From: Asticcacaulis sp.
GTDB lineage: Bacteria; Pseudomonadota; Alphaproteobacteria; Caulobacterales; Caulobacteraceae
Direction: 5' to 3'
Assembly: GCF_027484505.1 (NCBI RefSeq)
Contig: NZ_JAIXSV010000279.1
Location: 1 to 43,675 of the forward strand
Length of the DNA stretch: 43,675 bases
In this document: positions 15,939 through 23,727 of the stretch, one piece after another
Layout: every line of letters starts with the position of its first letter
Numbering within the stretch: position 1 is the stretch's first letter
Made by a program: the position numbers and the translations under genes
Notes under the pieces: generated by a model
What the model saw: the letters and a program-made list of their open reading frames with translations, nothing else
What the model was told of the DNA's origin: nothing
The model's database searches: none

Positions 15939-17075
15939 ATGACCGACATCCACGGCACCGTCCCCGCCCGCTTCGCCGCCGTCAAGGACCGCTTTGCCCG
16001 GCATTTTGCCGAAGGCCCGGACGGCCTGAGCGAAAAGGGGGCGCGTTTCACCGTGGTGCAGGCCGATGAGGTCATTCTCGACCTGTGGGGCGGGGTGAAA
16101 AACCGCGAGGGCACCGAAGCCTTTAGCGAGACCACCCTCACGCCGGTCTTTTCATCGACCAAGGCCGTGACCGCGCTTATGATTGCGCGGCTGGTTGATC
16201 AGGGGAAGCTCGACTACGCCTATAAGGTCTCTGTGCTGTGGCCCGAGTTTGGCCGCAAAGGCAAGGAAAACATCACGCTGGGGCAACTGATCTCGCATCA
16301 GGGGGGGCTGTCGGGGTTCAGCCCGCCGATTGATCCGACCACCTGGTTCGATATTCCGGCCCTGCTGGAGGCCCTGTGCGATCAGGCGCCCCTGTGGACG
16401 CCCGGCGAGGGGTCCGGTTACCACCCCATCACCATCGGCTATCTGCTGGGGGAAATCTTCCGCCGCGCCGATGGGCGCACGTTGGGGACGGCCCTGCGCG
16501 AAGACATCGCCACGCCGTTCGGGCTCGACCTGATGATCGGCACGCCGGATAGCGAATTTTCTCGTATCTCGGAAATGTGGAAACCTACGCGCGCCCCGGA
16601 CCTGGGTCCGCTTGATGCGATCAAACAGGCCGCCTTCCTCGACAAGGGCTCATCGCCGGCCGGGCGCGGGTCGGCGGACTGGCGGCGCATGGAAATCCCG
16701 TCGGCCAATGGGCACGCCACGGCCGAGGCTCTGGCCCTGCTGATGCAGGTGGTGGCCAATGGCGGCACGCTGATGGGGCAGCCGCTGCTGTCGGAAAAGA
16801 CGCTGAACGACGCCACCAAGGAGCGTGTGTTCGGGCGCGACCGCGTCCTGCCGTTCGACCTGTCGTGGGGGGCGGGCTTCCTGCGCAATCGCGGCATCGG
16901 CATCTATGGCCCCAATGCCCGCGCCGTCGGCCATTCGGGCTGGGGCGGGTCATGTGTGATGGCCGACCCGGACAAGCGCCTCAGCATCGCCTATGTGATG
17001 AACCGTCAGTCGCACTACCTGATCGGCGATCCCCGTCCTGTCGGGCTGATCAATGAGGTGTACGCGGCGCTGTAA
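15939..17075 (+). CDS. Beta-lactamase-fold serine hydrolase (family VIII esterase type)
   Basis: 378 residues without a signal peptide, so probably cytoplasmic. The class C beta-lactamase/PBP fold (PF00144) is shown by PVFSSTKAVTAL, giving the S-x-x-K nucleophile S72 and K75, by the tyrosine block GSGYHPITIGYLLGEI, and by LGQLISHQGGLSGF. A late AVGHSGWGGS replaces the KTG motif, as in many family VIII esterases. It likely hydrolyses a small ester or lactone; true beta-lactamase activity is less likely. The ATG at 15939 has a weak GGAG well upstream. Its last 13 codons are repeated in the same frame 66 bases downstream. Confidence 0.85.
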   Translation: MTDIHGTVPARFAAVKDRFARHFAEGPDGLSEKGARFTVVQADEVILDLWGGVKNREGTEAFSETTLTPVFSSTKAVTALMIARLVDQGKLDYAYKVSVLWPEFGRKGKENITLGQLISHQGGLSGFSPPIDPTTWFDIPALLEALCDQAPLWTPGEGSGYHPITIGYLLGEIFRRADGRTLGTALREDIATPFGLDLMIGTPDSEFSRISEMWKPTRAPDLGPLDAIKQAAFLDKGSSPAGRGSADWRRMEIPSANGHATAEALALLMQVVANGGTLMGQPLLSEKTLNDATKERVFGRDRVLPFDLSWGAGFLRNRGIGIYGPNARAVGHSGWGGSCVMADPDKRLSIAYVMNRQSHYLIGDPRPVGLINEVYAAL

Positions 17076-17102
17076 GCCCGACAGGACAAAGCCAAAAAAA
17101 CT

Positions 17103-17145
17103 CCGGTCGGGCTGATTAATGAGGTTTATGCGGCGCTGTAAGCCC
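17103..17145 (+). pseudogene. Relic of a second copy of the serine hydrolase 3' end
   Basis: Bases 17103-17141 encode PVGLINEVYAAL plus a stop, the same 13 codons that end the serine hydrolase gene (17037-17075), in the same frame. Similarity continues to 17145 (39 of 43 bases identical). All four differences fall at third codon positions and are silent (cct/ccg, atc/att, gtg/gtt, tac/tat). This suggests the second copy once evolved as a coding sequence, so it is probably the remnant of a deleted tandem paralogue. The 27 bases between the copies show no similarity to the gene. Confidence 0.65.
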
Positions 17146-17170
17146 CTCTCCCTGCGTGCGGGGAGAGGGG
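17143..17170. terminator. Hairpin between convergent genes
   Basis: CCCCTCTCCC (17143-17152) and GGGAGAGGGG (17161-17170) form a perfect 10-bp stem with an 8-base loop. It lies between the serine hydrolase and the convergent rarD gene. A T-run is short or absent (GATTTT on the plus side), so it may be a weak bidirectional terminator or a dispersed palindrome. Confidence 0.5.
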
Positions 17171-17174
17171 GATT

Positions 17175-18092
17175 TTACCCCACCCGCATCTGCTTGGCGC
17201 GCCGCCACGCCCCGAAGGCAAACACCCCTGCGCCGAACCAGATAAAGGCGAAGGACAGCGCCCGCAGCGGCGTGAACAGCTCACCCTGAAACAGGCCGAT
17301 CATGAAGGCAATCGTCGGGGCCATGAACTGAATAAAACCCATGGTCGAAAGCGGCAAACGACGCGCCACGTAAGAAAACAGAAACAGCGGCAGGACCGTC
17401 ACGGGCCCGGTCAAAGCGAACCAGAAGGCGTGCGACAGGCCGCCGAAGAAGTGCCCCTGCCCCGTCCCTTCGAACCACACCAGATAGAGGATCGACGGCA
17501 CAAACAGGAAGACGCATTCGACAAACAGCCCGGCCAGAGCCGACACCGCCAGTTGCTTGCGGATAATGCCATAGGTGGCAAACGACAGGGCCAGAGTGAG
17601 CGCGATATAGGGCACATGGCCCAGAGCCAGCGCCTGAATACCCACACCGACAATGGCCAGACCGATGGCGGCCTTGCCCCAGTTATCGAGGCGTTCCTTG
17701 AACAGGATCGCGCCCGCCGCCATGTTCAGCAGCGGGTTGAGATAATAGCCCAGCGCCGACTCGATGGTGTGGTGTTTGGTCACCGCCCACACGAAGACGC
17801 CCCAGTTAATGGCGATCATCAACGCCGCCACCAGCAGGGTCAGCGCCACCTTCGGCGTGCGGAAGATGGTGAGCACTTCCGGAAACTGCCGGGTGATCAG
17901 CACCAGCCCGCCCGACCAGATCAGCGCCCATACCGATCGGTGCGCCATGATCTCCAGTGCCTCTGCGCCAAAGTCTTTCATCGGCAGATAGACGAGCGGC
18001 GCAAAGCCCCACACGGCATAGCACAGTATGGCCAGACCGATGGGCGAAGCGAAAAACGAAGGCGAAGGGGCCGCGGGCTGAGCGGTGGACAT
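17175..18092 (-). CDS. rarD: EamA-family transporter RarD
   Basis: About 305 residues, mostly hydrophobic, with about ten predicted helices in two EamA halves. The N-terminal block LCYAVWGFAPLVYLPMKDFGAEALEIMAHRSVW is typical of RarD (LxYWxxWGxxPxYxK and the AHR-xxW motif). The middle block ALGYYLNPLLNMAAGAILFKERL matches the conserved loop before helix 5. It is a drug/metabolite-superfamily inner-membrane permease; the RarD substrate is not established (a chloramphenicol-sensitivity name only). ATG 18092 is preferred over a TTG at 18107, with GGA 7 bases before it. Confidence 0.88.
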   Translation of the reverse strand: MSTAQPAAPSPSFFASPIGLAILCYAVWGFAPLVYLPMKDFGAEALEIMAHRSVWALIWSGGLVLITRQFPEVLTIFRTPKVALTLLVAALMIAINWGVFVWAVTKHHTIESALGYYLNPLLNMAAGAILFKERLDNWGKAAIGLAIVGVGIQALALGHVPYIALTLALSFATYGIIRKQLAVSALAGLFVECVFLFVPSILYLVWFEGTGQGHFFGGLSHAFWFALTGPVTVLPLFLFSYVARRLPLSTMGFIQFMAPTIAFMIGLFQGELFTPLRALSFAFIWFGAGVFAFGAWRRAKQMRVG

Positions 18093-18164
18093 AACGTATC
18101 CGATCAAAAAGATGTTTCGTGCGAAACAGGTAAGGCAATAGAGACGACAGGGCGTGTCAGCAAC

Positions 18165-18199
18165 GAAAAAACCGGCGGAACCCTGGAGGTCCGCCGGTC
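18165..18199 (-). terminator. Intrinsic terminator of asd
   Basis: On the minus strand, ACCGGCGGA (complement of 18190-18198) pairs with TCCGCCGGT (complement of 18171-18179) around a 10-base loop, followed by a T-run (complement of 18165-18170). It lies about 30 bases after the asd stop. Confidence 0.85.
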
Positions 18200-18226
18200 T
18201 AAACGATCACTTAAGGTAAGTAAGGT

Positions 18227-19255
18227 TTAGGCTGTGACTGGCGTGATAACCCCGCGTTCGTCGAGAAGCTGTGCAATCTGCACGGCATTGAGCGCCGCGC
18301 CTTTGCGCAGATTGTCCGAGACGCACCAGAAGGCGAGACCGTTCGGCACGGACGGATCGTTGCGCAGGCGCGAAATGAAGGTGTCGAATTCCCCGACACA
18401 TTCCTTCGGCGTCACATAGCCGCCGTTTTCGCGCTTATCGACCACGGCGATGCCGGGGGCTTCGCGCAGGATTTCGCGGGCTTCGGCCTCATCCAGCGGG
18501 TTTTCGAACTCGACATTGATGGACTCAGAGTGGCCGACGAACACCGGCACGCGCACGCATGTGGCAAAGACTTCGATATTCGGATCGAGGATCTTCTTCG
18601 TCTCGACCTTCATCTTCCACTCTTCCTTCGTCTGGCCGTCTTCCATGAAGACGTCGATGTGCGGAATGACATTGAAGGCGATTTCCTTGGTGAACTTCTT
18701 GGCCGGAACGTCACCCATGCCGTAGATGGCCTTGGTCTGGTTCCACAGTTCGTCCATGCCTTCCTTGCCCGCACCAGCGGTGGCCTGATAGGTCGAGACG
18801 ACAACGCGCTTGACGCGCGCGGCATCGTGTAGCGGCTTCAAAGCCACGACCATCTGAATGGTCGAGCAGTTGGGGTTGGCGATGATGTTCTTCTTCTTGC
18901 AGTCCCAGACGGCATCCGGATTTACTTCGGGGACGATCAACGGCACATCCGGGTCCATGCGCCAGGCCGACGAATTGTCGATAACGATCGGGCCTTGCTT
19001 GCCGATCTTTTCCGACCATGCCTTCGACACGTCACCGCCGGCAGACATCAGCACGATATCGACCTTGGAGAAGTCGAACTGCTCAAGGTCTTCGCAACGC
19101 AGGGTGCGGTTGGCAAAGCTCACCTCAACGCCCAGCGATTTGCGCGACGCCACGGCGTAGATGTCCTTGATCGGAAAATTCACCTCTTCGAGCGTGGCAA
19201 GCATCTCACGGCCAACAGCGCCGGTGGCGCCGACAACGGCGACACGATAGGTCAT
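18227..19255 (-). CDS. asd: Aspartate-semialdehyde dehydrogenase
   Basis: 342 residues. The start ATG 19255 has GGAG 7 bases upstream; the open frame continues to 19297 without a site. The NADP-binding motif is VAVVGATGAVG (residues 5-15), the catalytic cysteine is C130 in NPNCSTIQMV, and the substrate-binding part includes AGAGKEGMDEL and RVPVFVGHSE. It reduces L-aspartyl-4-phosphate to aspartate semialdehyde, the branch point to lysine, diaminopimelate, threonine and methionine, in the cytosol. Its 5' leader holds a terminator-like hairpin and a long palindrome upstream (see those entries). Confidence 0.95.
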   Translation of the reverse strand: MTYRVAVVGATGAVGREMLATLEEVNFPIKDIYAVASRKSLGVEVSFANRTLRCEDLEQFDFSKVDIVLMSAGGDVSKAWSEKIGKQGPIVIDNSSAWRMDPDVPLIVPEVNPDAVWDCKKKNIIANPNCSTIQMVVALKPLHDAARVKRVVVSTYQATAGAGKEGMDELWNQTKAIYGMGDVPAKKFTKEIAFNVIPHIDVFMEDGQTKEEWKMKVETKKILDPNIEVFATCVRVPVFVGHSESINVEFENPLDEAEAREILREAPGIAVVDKRENGGYVTPKECVGEFDTFISRLRNDPSVPNGLAFWCVSDNLRKGAALNAVQIAQLLDERGVITPVTA

Positions 19256-19292
19256 CGGAAAACTCCAAAACTGAATGAGGCGGGCGCAAATA

Positions 19293-19326
19293 AACAAAAA
19301 GGCATCGCGCCTGAGGCGCGTGCCTT
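19293..19326 (-). terminator. Terminator-like hairpin in front of asd
   Basis: On the minus strand, AAGGCA-CGCGCC pairs with GGCGCG-A-TGCCTT around a TCA loop, then TTTGTTTATTT follows. It lies between the response-regulator gene and asd, both transcribed leftward, only about 38 bases before the asd ATG. It most simply ends the regulator message; it could also act as an attenuator in an asd leader. Confidence 0.6.
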
Positions 19327-19370
19327 ATCAGAGAAAGCCAGAGGGGAAAACGTCTTTTTTCTGTGCCCTC

Positions 19371-19405
19371 GACTCAGTCAGACTTATGTGAAGTCTGACT
19401 GAGTC
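19371..19405. repeat. Perfect 15-bp inverted repeat with GANTC sites
   Basis: GACTCAGTCAGACTT (19371-19385) and AAGTCTGACTGAGTC (19391-19405) are perfect reverse complements around the 5-base spacer ATGTG. Each arm holds a GANTC word at its outer end, the target of the CcrM methyltransferase in Caulobacter relatives. No T-run follows on either strand, so it is not a classic terminator. Confidence 0.8.
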
Positions 19406-19427
19406 AGTGGTTTCTTATGAGATTATT

Positions 19428-19841
19428 TCAGGCGTGCGCCGCCATGCCGCCCGGATAGGAGGGTGTAGTCGGCATGTGGCGGATACGATCCAGCGCCGAC
19501 AGCAAGGCTTCGCGCGTGAAGGGCTTGGGCAACAGACCGTCGCCACCGACGTTTTGGCTGACCTCACGCAGGCGCGCCTGTTCTTTGCTGGTAAGAAACA
19601 GGATCGGCGTATGGCCCAGATTATGCCCCTGCTCGATCTGACGGATTTCACGCACCGCCTCGATACCGGACATGACGGGCATTTCAACGTCCATCAGAAT
19701 GGCGTCGTATTCAGAGATTTCGTAGGCTTCGACGGCTTCGCGCCCATTGGCGGCGAAATCCACATCCATACCTGTGGGGGACAGGACGCAATCCATCATC
19801 TTACGCAGTGCGGAATTGTCCTCAACGCATAACAGTCTCAT
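19428..19841 (-). CDS. Single-domain CheY-like response regulator
   Basis: 137 residues, only a receiver domain with a short flexible tail (TTPSYPGGMAAHA). The acidic pocket is E7 and D8 (CVEDNS), the phosphoacceptor is D51 in LMDVEMP, the switch threonine lies in LFLTS, and the conserved lysine lies in LPKPF. No output domain or kinase is adjacent. In Caulobacterales such proteins act in phosphorelays (DivK) or motility and development (CheY/Cle types). The sequence does not tell which applies. GGAG lies upstream of the ATG (19841). Confidence 0.9.
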   Translation of the reverse strand: MRLLCVEDNSALRKMMDCVLSPTGMDVDFAANGREAVEAYEISEYDAILMDVEMPVMSGIEAVREIRQIEQGHNLGHTPILFLTSKEQARLREVSQNVGGDGLLPKPFTREALLSALDRIRHMPTTPSYPGGMAAHA

Positions 19842-19994
19842 CTGGGTACGCTCCTCCGGAACTGTCTCTTCTCACGAAACATGCTCCCATGTTACAGTTT
19901 ATTTCATACAAGTCCTATCAATTCCCTAATGGGTACTGATAAATTTATCGGCAAAATCCTTGCCAGATAAGTGATTTCGCCGCTTTATAGCCGC

Positions 19995-20912
19995 ATGACC
20001 GCCGCATTCCCGCCATTCACGAATCATTCCGAAGACGTTGCATTCGAAGCGATTGTCATTGGGGGCGGGCCAGCGGGTTGCGCCTGCGCCCTGTGGCTGC
20101 ACAAGCTGGGGGTTCGCGCGCTTCTGGTTGAGGCCAGTGACACACTGGGTGGTCTGCAAAGACGCAGTCCCTACGAAAATTTGTGGATTCCCGGCCTTAT
20201 GGGCCACACCGGGGAAGAGGTGGCCGGCGCCCTGCATCGCCATGTCCATGCGATCGGCGTGCCCTGCCTGCTCAACAGCCGCGTAAGCCGCATCGAAGCC
20301 GCCGATGGCGGGTTCAGTCTTCGGGTCGAAGACGAGGCTGTACGCGGACACTACAGGACACAACATCTGGTAATAGCTACAGGGACGCAACCGGTGAGAG
20401 GGCACTTCCGTCCGGCGCACAACGTCGCCATCGGACCCGGTTATCCTATGGAAAACCTTGAGGTGCGCAATTGTAAAATTGCGATACTGGGCGGGGGCGA
20501 TAACGCCTTCGATCAGGCGCGTTTTGTGCTGCAACGCGGCGCAAAATCGGTGACGATTTTCTCTCGCACGCCCCCGAAAGCGCAAATCGGACTACAGCAG
20601 ATGATCCCGCAGGCTACGGTGCGCATTGGCCCCTACACCGCCGATCAGCAGGCCATGACGATCGATGGAGAGGCCTTCGATGCCTTTGGCGTCATGTATG
20701 GCTTTGAGGCGCAGGTGCCCGACGGTCTGCCCCAAGACCTTGAGTTGAAAAATGAAAACGGTTACATCGCGGTTAATCGACAAGGCGAGACGGCGCTTAC
20801 GGGACTGTGGGCCTGTGGTGAGATGACCGACTACTGGCACCCCTGCGTGACCACTTCGGCGGCGCATGGCATCCAGGTGGCCAAGCAAATTTCGCTGCGC
20901 CTTGGGCGCTAA
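19995..20912 (+). CDS. Thioredoxin-reductase-like FAD/NAD(P) oxidoreductase without the CxxC
   Basis: About 305 residues. The FAD Rossmann motif is AIVIGGGPAGCACA, the NAD(P) motif is IAILGGGDNAFDQA, and the C-terminal FAD motif is TGLWACGEMTD. The order and spacing match small pyridine-nucleotide reductases of the TrxR and ferredoxin-NADP reductase type. The CxxC that precedes the second Rossmann fold in thioredoxin reductase is missing: YPMENLEVRNCKIAIL runs straight into it. So it should not reduce thioredoxin; its acceptor is unknown. Start uncertain: ATG 19995 or GTG 19971, neither with a good ribosome binding site. Confidence 0.75.
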   Translation: MTAAFPPFTNHSEDVAFEAIVIGGGPAGCACALWLHKLGVRALLVEASDTLGGLQRRSPYENLWIPGLMGHTGEEVAGALHRHVHAIGVPCLLNSRVSRIEAADGGFSLRVEDEAVRGHYRTQHLVIATGTQPVRGHFRPAHNVAIGPGYPMENLEVRNCKIAILGGGDNAFDQARFVLQRGAKSVTIFSRTPPKAQIGLQQMIPQATVRIGPYTADQQAMTIDGEAFDAFGVMYGFEAQVPDGLPQDLELKNENGYIAVNRQGETALTGLWACGEMTDYWHPCVTTSAAHGIQVAKQISLRLGR

Positions 20913-21026
20913 AGGGGCGCGGCGTCATTTACGCTTATGCAGCATTTTTTTAACCGCAAACCCACACTTGTCTGCTAGTTTGCGCCCCACAGCTTTTTAT
21001 CACAATTTCGTGACACTTTCCGCCCC

Positions 21027-22139
21027 ATGCCCGGTTCCGTTAAATCCGCCTACAAGCAGCTGATCAAATCGGGTCAGATCGCCGCCGATCCGGGGCAGGC
21101 CGAGGCCGTAGAGGTGCTGTCAAAGCTTGAGCGCACCTTGCGTGACAGCGCGGGCTTCTGGCAGGGCCTGTTTGGCGGGGCGCATTGCTACGGCCTGTAC
21201 CTGTGGGGGCAGCCGGGGCGCGGCAAGTCCATGCTGATGGACCTGTTTTACGAACACCTCGCCTTTGAGCCCAAGCGCCGCATCCACTTTCATGCCTTTA
21301 TGGCCAAGGTGCATGAGCTGGTGCAGGTGTGGCGTCAGGGCGATGCGAAGCAACGTCAGTCGGTCTTTGGCACGTCGAAGGGCGATGACCCGGTCGCCCC
21401 GGTGGCCCGACTGATCGCCAAGGAGTCAAAGCTGCTCTGTTTCGATGAGCTTCAGGTGACCGACATTGCCGACGCCATGATTCTGGGGCGGCTGTTTGAG
21501 GCTCTGTTCGCGCAGAAGGTGACCATCGTCATCACCTCCAACCGCGCGCCCGAAGCCCTCTACAAGAACGGCCTAAACCGCGACCTGTTCGTGCCGTTCA
21601 TCGACATGATCCGCGCCCAAATGACGGTGCACGAGGTCAGGGGGCCAAAGGATTTCCGTCTGGATCGCCTCAGAGGGGCGCGCGTCTATTTCACGCCGGA
21701 CGATGCGGCATCCGAGGCCGCCTATGACGCTCTGTGGCGCGACATGGTCGGGCCGGGCAAGGCGGTCCTAACCACGCTGAGCGTCAATGAGCGCAAGCTG
21801 ACGCTGAAACGCACCTGCGGGCCGCTGTTGCGCGCCAGCTTTGCCGAACTGTGCGCTGAAAATAACGGCCCGGCGGACTATCTGGCCATTGCCGAGCGCT
21901 TCACCACCGTCTTTATCGACCACATCCCGCAACTGGGACCGGAAAAGCGCAACGAAGCCAAACGCTTCGTCACCCTGATCGACGCGCTCTATGAGGCCAA
22001 TACCAAGCTGGTCGTGCTGGCCGCGGCTGAACCGGAGGCGCTTTATCCGGCTGGCGATGGCGCGTTCGAGTTTGAGCGCACCGTGTCGCGCCTTGAGGAA
22101 ATGCGCTCGCAGACCTATCTCGAAAAAGTCGCCGACTGA
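21027..22139 (+). CDS. zapE: AFG1/ZapE family ATPase
   Basis: 370 residues. Walker A is GQPGRGKS (61-68) within LYLWGQPGRGKSMLMDLFY, Walker B is LLCFDELQVTDIADAMIL, and IVITSNRAPEALYKNGLNRD and DFRLDRLRGARVYFTP are signature blocks of the AFG1-like AAA+ family. In E. coli ZapE affects Z-ring constriction; mitochondrial AFG1 helps turn over respiratory subunits. Cytosolic or membrane-associated. The length is normal. The next gene's PHO box starts 9 bases after its stop. No strong ribosome binding site is seen before the ATG. Confidence 0.92.
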   Translation: MPGSVKSAYKQLIKSGQIAADPGQAEAVEVLSKLERTLRDSAGFWQGLFGGAHCYGLYLWGQPGRGKSMLMDLFYEHLAFEPKRRIHFHAFMAKVHELVQVWRQGDAKQRQSVFGTSKGDDPVAPVARLIAKESKLLCFDELQVTDIADAMILGRLFEALFAQKVTIVITSNRAPEALYKNGLNRDLFVPFIDMIRAQMTVHEVRGPKDFRLDRLRGARVYFTPDDAASEAAYDALWRDMVGPGKAVLTTLSVNERKLTLKRTCGPLLRASFAELCAENNGPADYLAIAERFTTVFIDHIPQLGPEKRNEAKRFVTLIDALYEANTKLVVLAAAEPEALYPAGDGAFEFERTVSRLEEMRSQTYLEKVAD

Positions 22140-22147
22140 CCTTTTTT

Positions 22148-22165
22148 CTGTCACCGGACTGTCAT
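22148..22165 (+). promoter_or_regulatory. PHO box (PhoB binding site) before the alkaline phosphatase gene
   Basis: CTGTCAC (22148-22154), CGGA, CTGTCAT (22159-22165): two direct 7-mers in an 11-base repeat, matching the enterobacterial PHO box half-site CTGTCAT in 13 of 14 positions with the standard 4-base spacer. It lies 74 bases before the ATG, where it could replace the -35 element. Phosphate-starvation control of the gene follows from this. Confidence 0.8.
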
Positions 22166-22238
22166 CGGCACCCGTTACAGGCACGGCCATTGTCGGTCCA
22201 CGTCTCTTGCGGGGCCGTCGCTTTCAGGGGCTCCTGCC

Positions 22239-23699
22239 ATGTCCGTCCGCGTCCTCACCCTGCTTTTCGCTGCCCTCAGCCTGCCGCTTTCGGCGGTCGC
22301 GCAAACCGCACCAGCCACCCTTCCCGCCACGCGTGACCTGACGCAGGACGCCGGTTTCAAAGCGCAGAAAGCCGCCATCGAGGCCGCCGCGGCCCAGATG
22401 CCCAATACGGGTCGCGCCAAAAACGTCATTCTGTTTATCGGCGATGGCATGGGCATCAATTCGGTGACCGCCGGACGCATACTGGCCGGGCAGGTGCGCG
22501 GTCAGGACGGGGCCAGCTACGTACTGTCGTTCGAAGCCCTGCCCTATACGGCGTTTTCCAAGACCTATTCGACCAATAATCTGGTCACCGACTCCGCCAA
22601 TGGCATCTCGGCCATCACCACCGGCGTCAAGACGATCAACGGCGCCATCGGCGTCAATGGCGACGTGAAGAGTAAAAGCTGTGAAGGCGTCGCGGCCGCC
22701 CGCGTCCTGACCATCGCCGAGCAGGCCAAGCTGTCGGGCCGCTCGGCCGGCGCCGTCACCACATCCGGTATTACGGACGCGACCCCGGTCGGCACCTATG
22801 GCCACACCTCGACGCGCAACTGGCGCTCGGACACCGACCTGCCGCCCGAAGCCGTGGCCGCAGGCTGCACCGATCTGGCCCGACAACTGGTGCAGGCCCC
22901 GGCGGCGCTGCGCCTTGACGTCGCCATGGGTGGCGATCTCGAAGACTTCCTGCCCGTGACCGCCGGTGGCGTGCGCAAGGACGGCCGCGACTTAACCGCC
23001 GAATGGAAGGCGCAAAAAAACGCCGCCGTCCTGACCGGCAAGACGCAGCTTGCGGCGCTGAACACCCAAACCGCCGGGCCGGTTCTGGGCCTGTTCAGCA
23101 AGGGCGACCTGCCCTCGCCGCTCGATAAGCCGCAGGACGTGCCGGGTCTCGATGAAATGACCGCAAAGGCCATCGACCTCCTGTCGCGCAATGACAAGGG
23201 CTACTTCCTGCTGGTCGAATCCGCCTCGATCGACAAGTGGCACCACCGCAATGACGCCCACCGCGCCCTGCACGATGTCGATGAACTGGCCAAGGCGGTG
23301 AGCGTCGCCCTGGCCAAAACCGACCCGAAAGACACGCTGATCCTGATTACCGCCGACCACAGCCACGGCCTGACCCTATCCGGCTATGCGCCGCGCGATG
23401 GCCGCATCGACGGCGTTTCGGGTCAGGGTGACAAGGCCTATCCGCTGCTTAGCTACGCCACCGGCCCCGGTGGCGAGCACCCGCACGCGGGCGGCTACAC
23501 GGCTGAGGAAACCGAGGCGCTGGGCTTCACCAATCCGGCCCTGTTCGGCATGCCGAGCGCGGCGCATGGCGGCGAGGACGTGCCGGTCTATGCGCGCGGC
23601 CCGCAGGCCTATCTGGTGCGCTCGACCGTGGACTCGACCTATCTCTATCAGGTCATGGCCCGCGCCCTGTTCGGCACGGACGCGGCTAAGACGAAGTAG
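22239..23699 (+). CDS. Alkaline phosphatase (PhoA family)
   Basis: 486 residues with a Sec signal peptide (LTLLFAALSLPLSAVAQ). The metal and nucleophile motifs of PF00245 are present: D69 in LFIGDGMG, S119 in VTDSANGISAITTGVKT, ESASIDKWHHRNDAHRA, and ITADHSHGLTLSGY. A further metal-binding histidine region is GGEHPHAGGYTAEE. It is a periplasmic phosphomonoesterase that releases phosphate. A PHO box lies directly upstream, so induction under phosphate limitation is expected. It is transcribed after zapE but most likely from its own promoter. Confidence 0.93.
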   Translation: MSVRVLTLLFAALSLPLSAVAQTAPATLPATRDLTQDAGFKAQKAAIEAAAAQMPNTGRAKNVILFIGDGMGINSVTAGRILAGQVRGQDGASYVLSFEALPYTAFSKTYSTNNLVTDSANGISAITTGVKTINGAIGVNGDVKSKSCEGVAAARVLTIAEQAKLSGRSAGAVTTSGITDATPVGTYGHTSTRNWRSDTDLPPEAVAAGCTDLARQLVQAPAALRLDVAMGGDLEDFLPVTAGGVRKDGRDLTAEWKAQKNAAVLTGKTQLAALNTQTAGPVLGLFSKGDLPSPLDKPQDVPGLDEMTAKAIDLLSRNDKGYFLLVESASIDKWHHRNDAHRALHDVDELAKAVSVALAKTDPKDTLILITADHSHGLTLSGYAPRDGRIDGVSGQGDKAYPLLSYATGPGGEHPHAGGYTAEETEALGFTNPALFGMPSAAHGGEDVPVYARGPQAYLVRSTVDSTYLYQVMARALFGTDAAKTK

Positions 23700-23727
23700 G
23701 CTCGGATCTTAAGCGCCTCGCCTGTAA

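Noticed and set aside
15939-17075. Antibiotic-resistance beta-lactamase
   Set aside because: No signal peptide and an HSGWGG block instead of KTG; fits family VIII esterases better.
19371-19405. The long palindrome as an intrinsic terminator
   Set aside because: No T-run follows on either strand; the real terminator-like hairpin is at 19293-19326.
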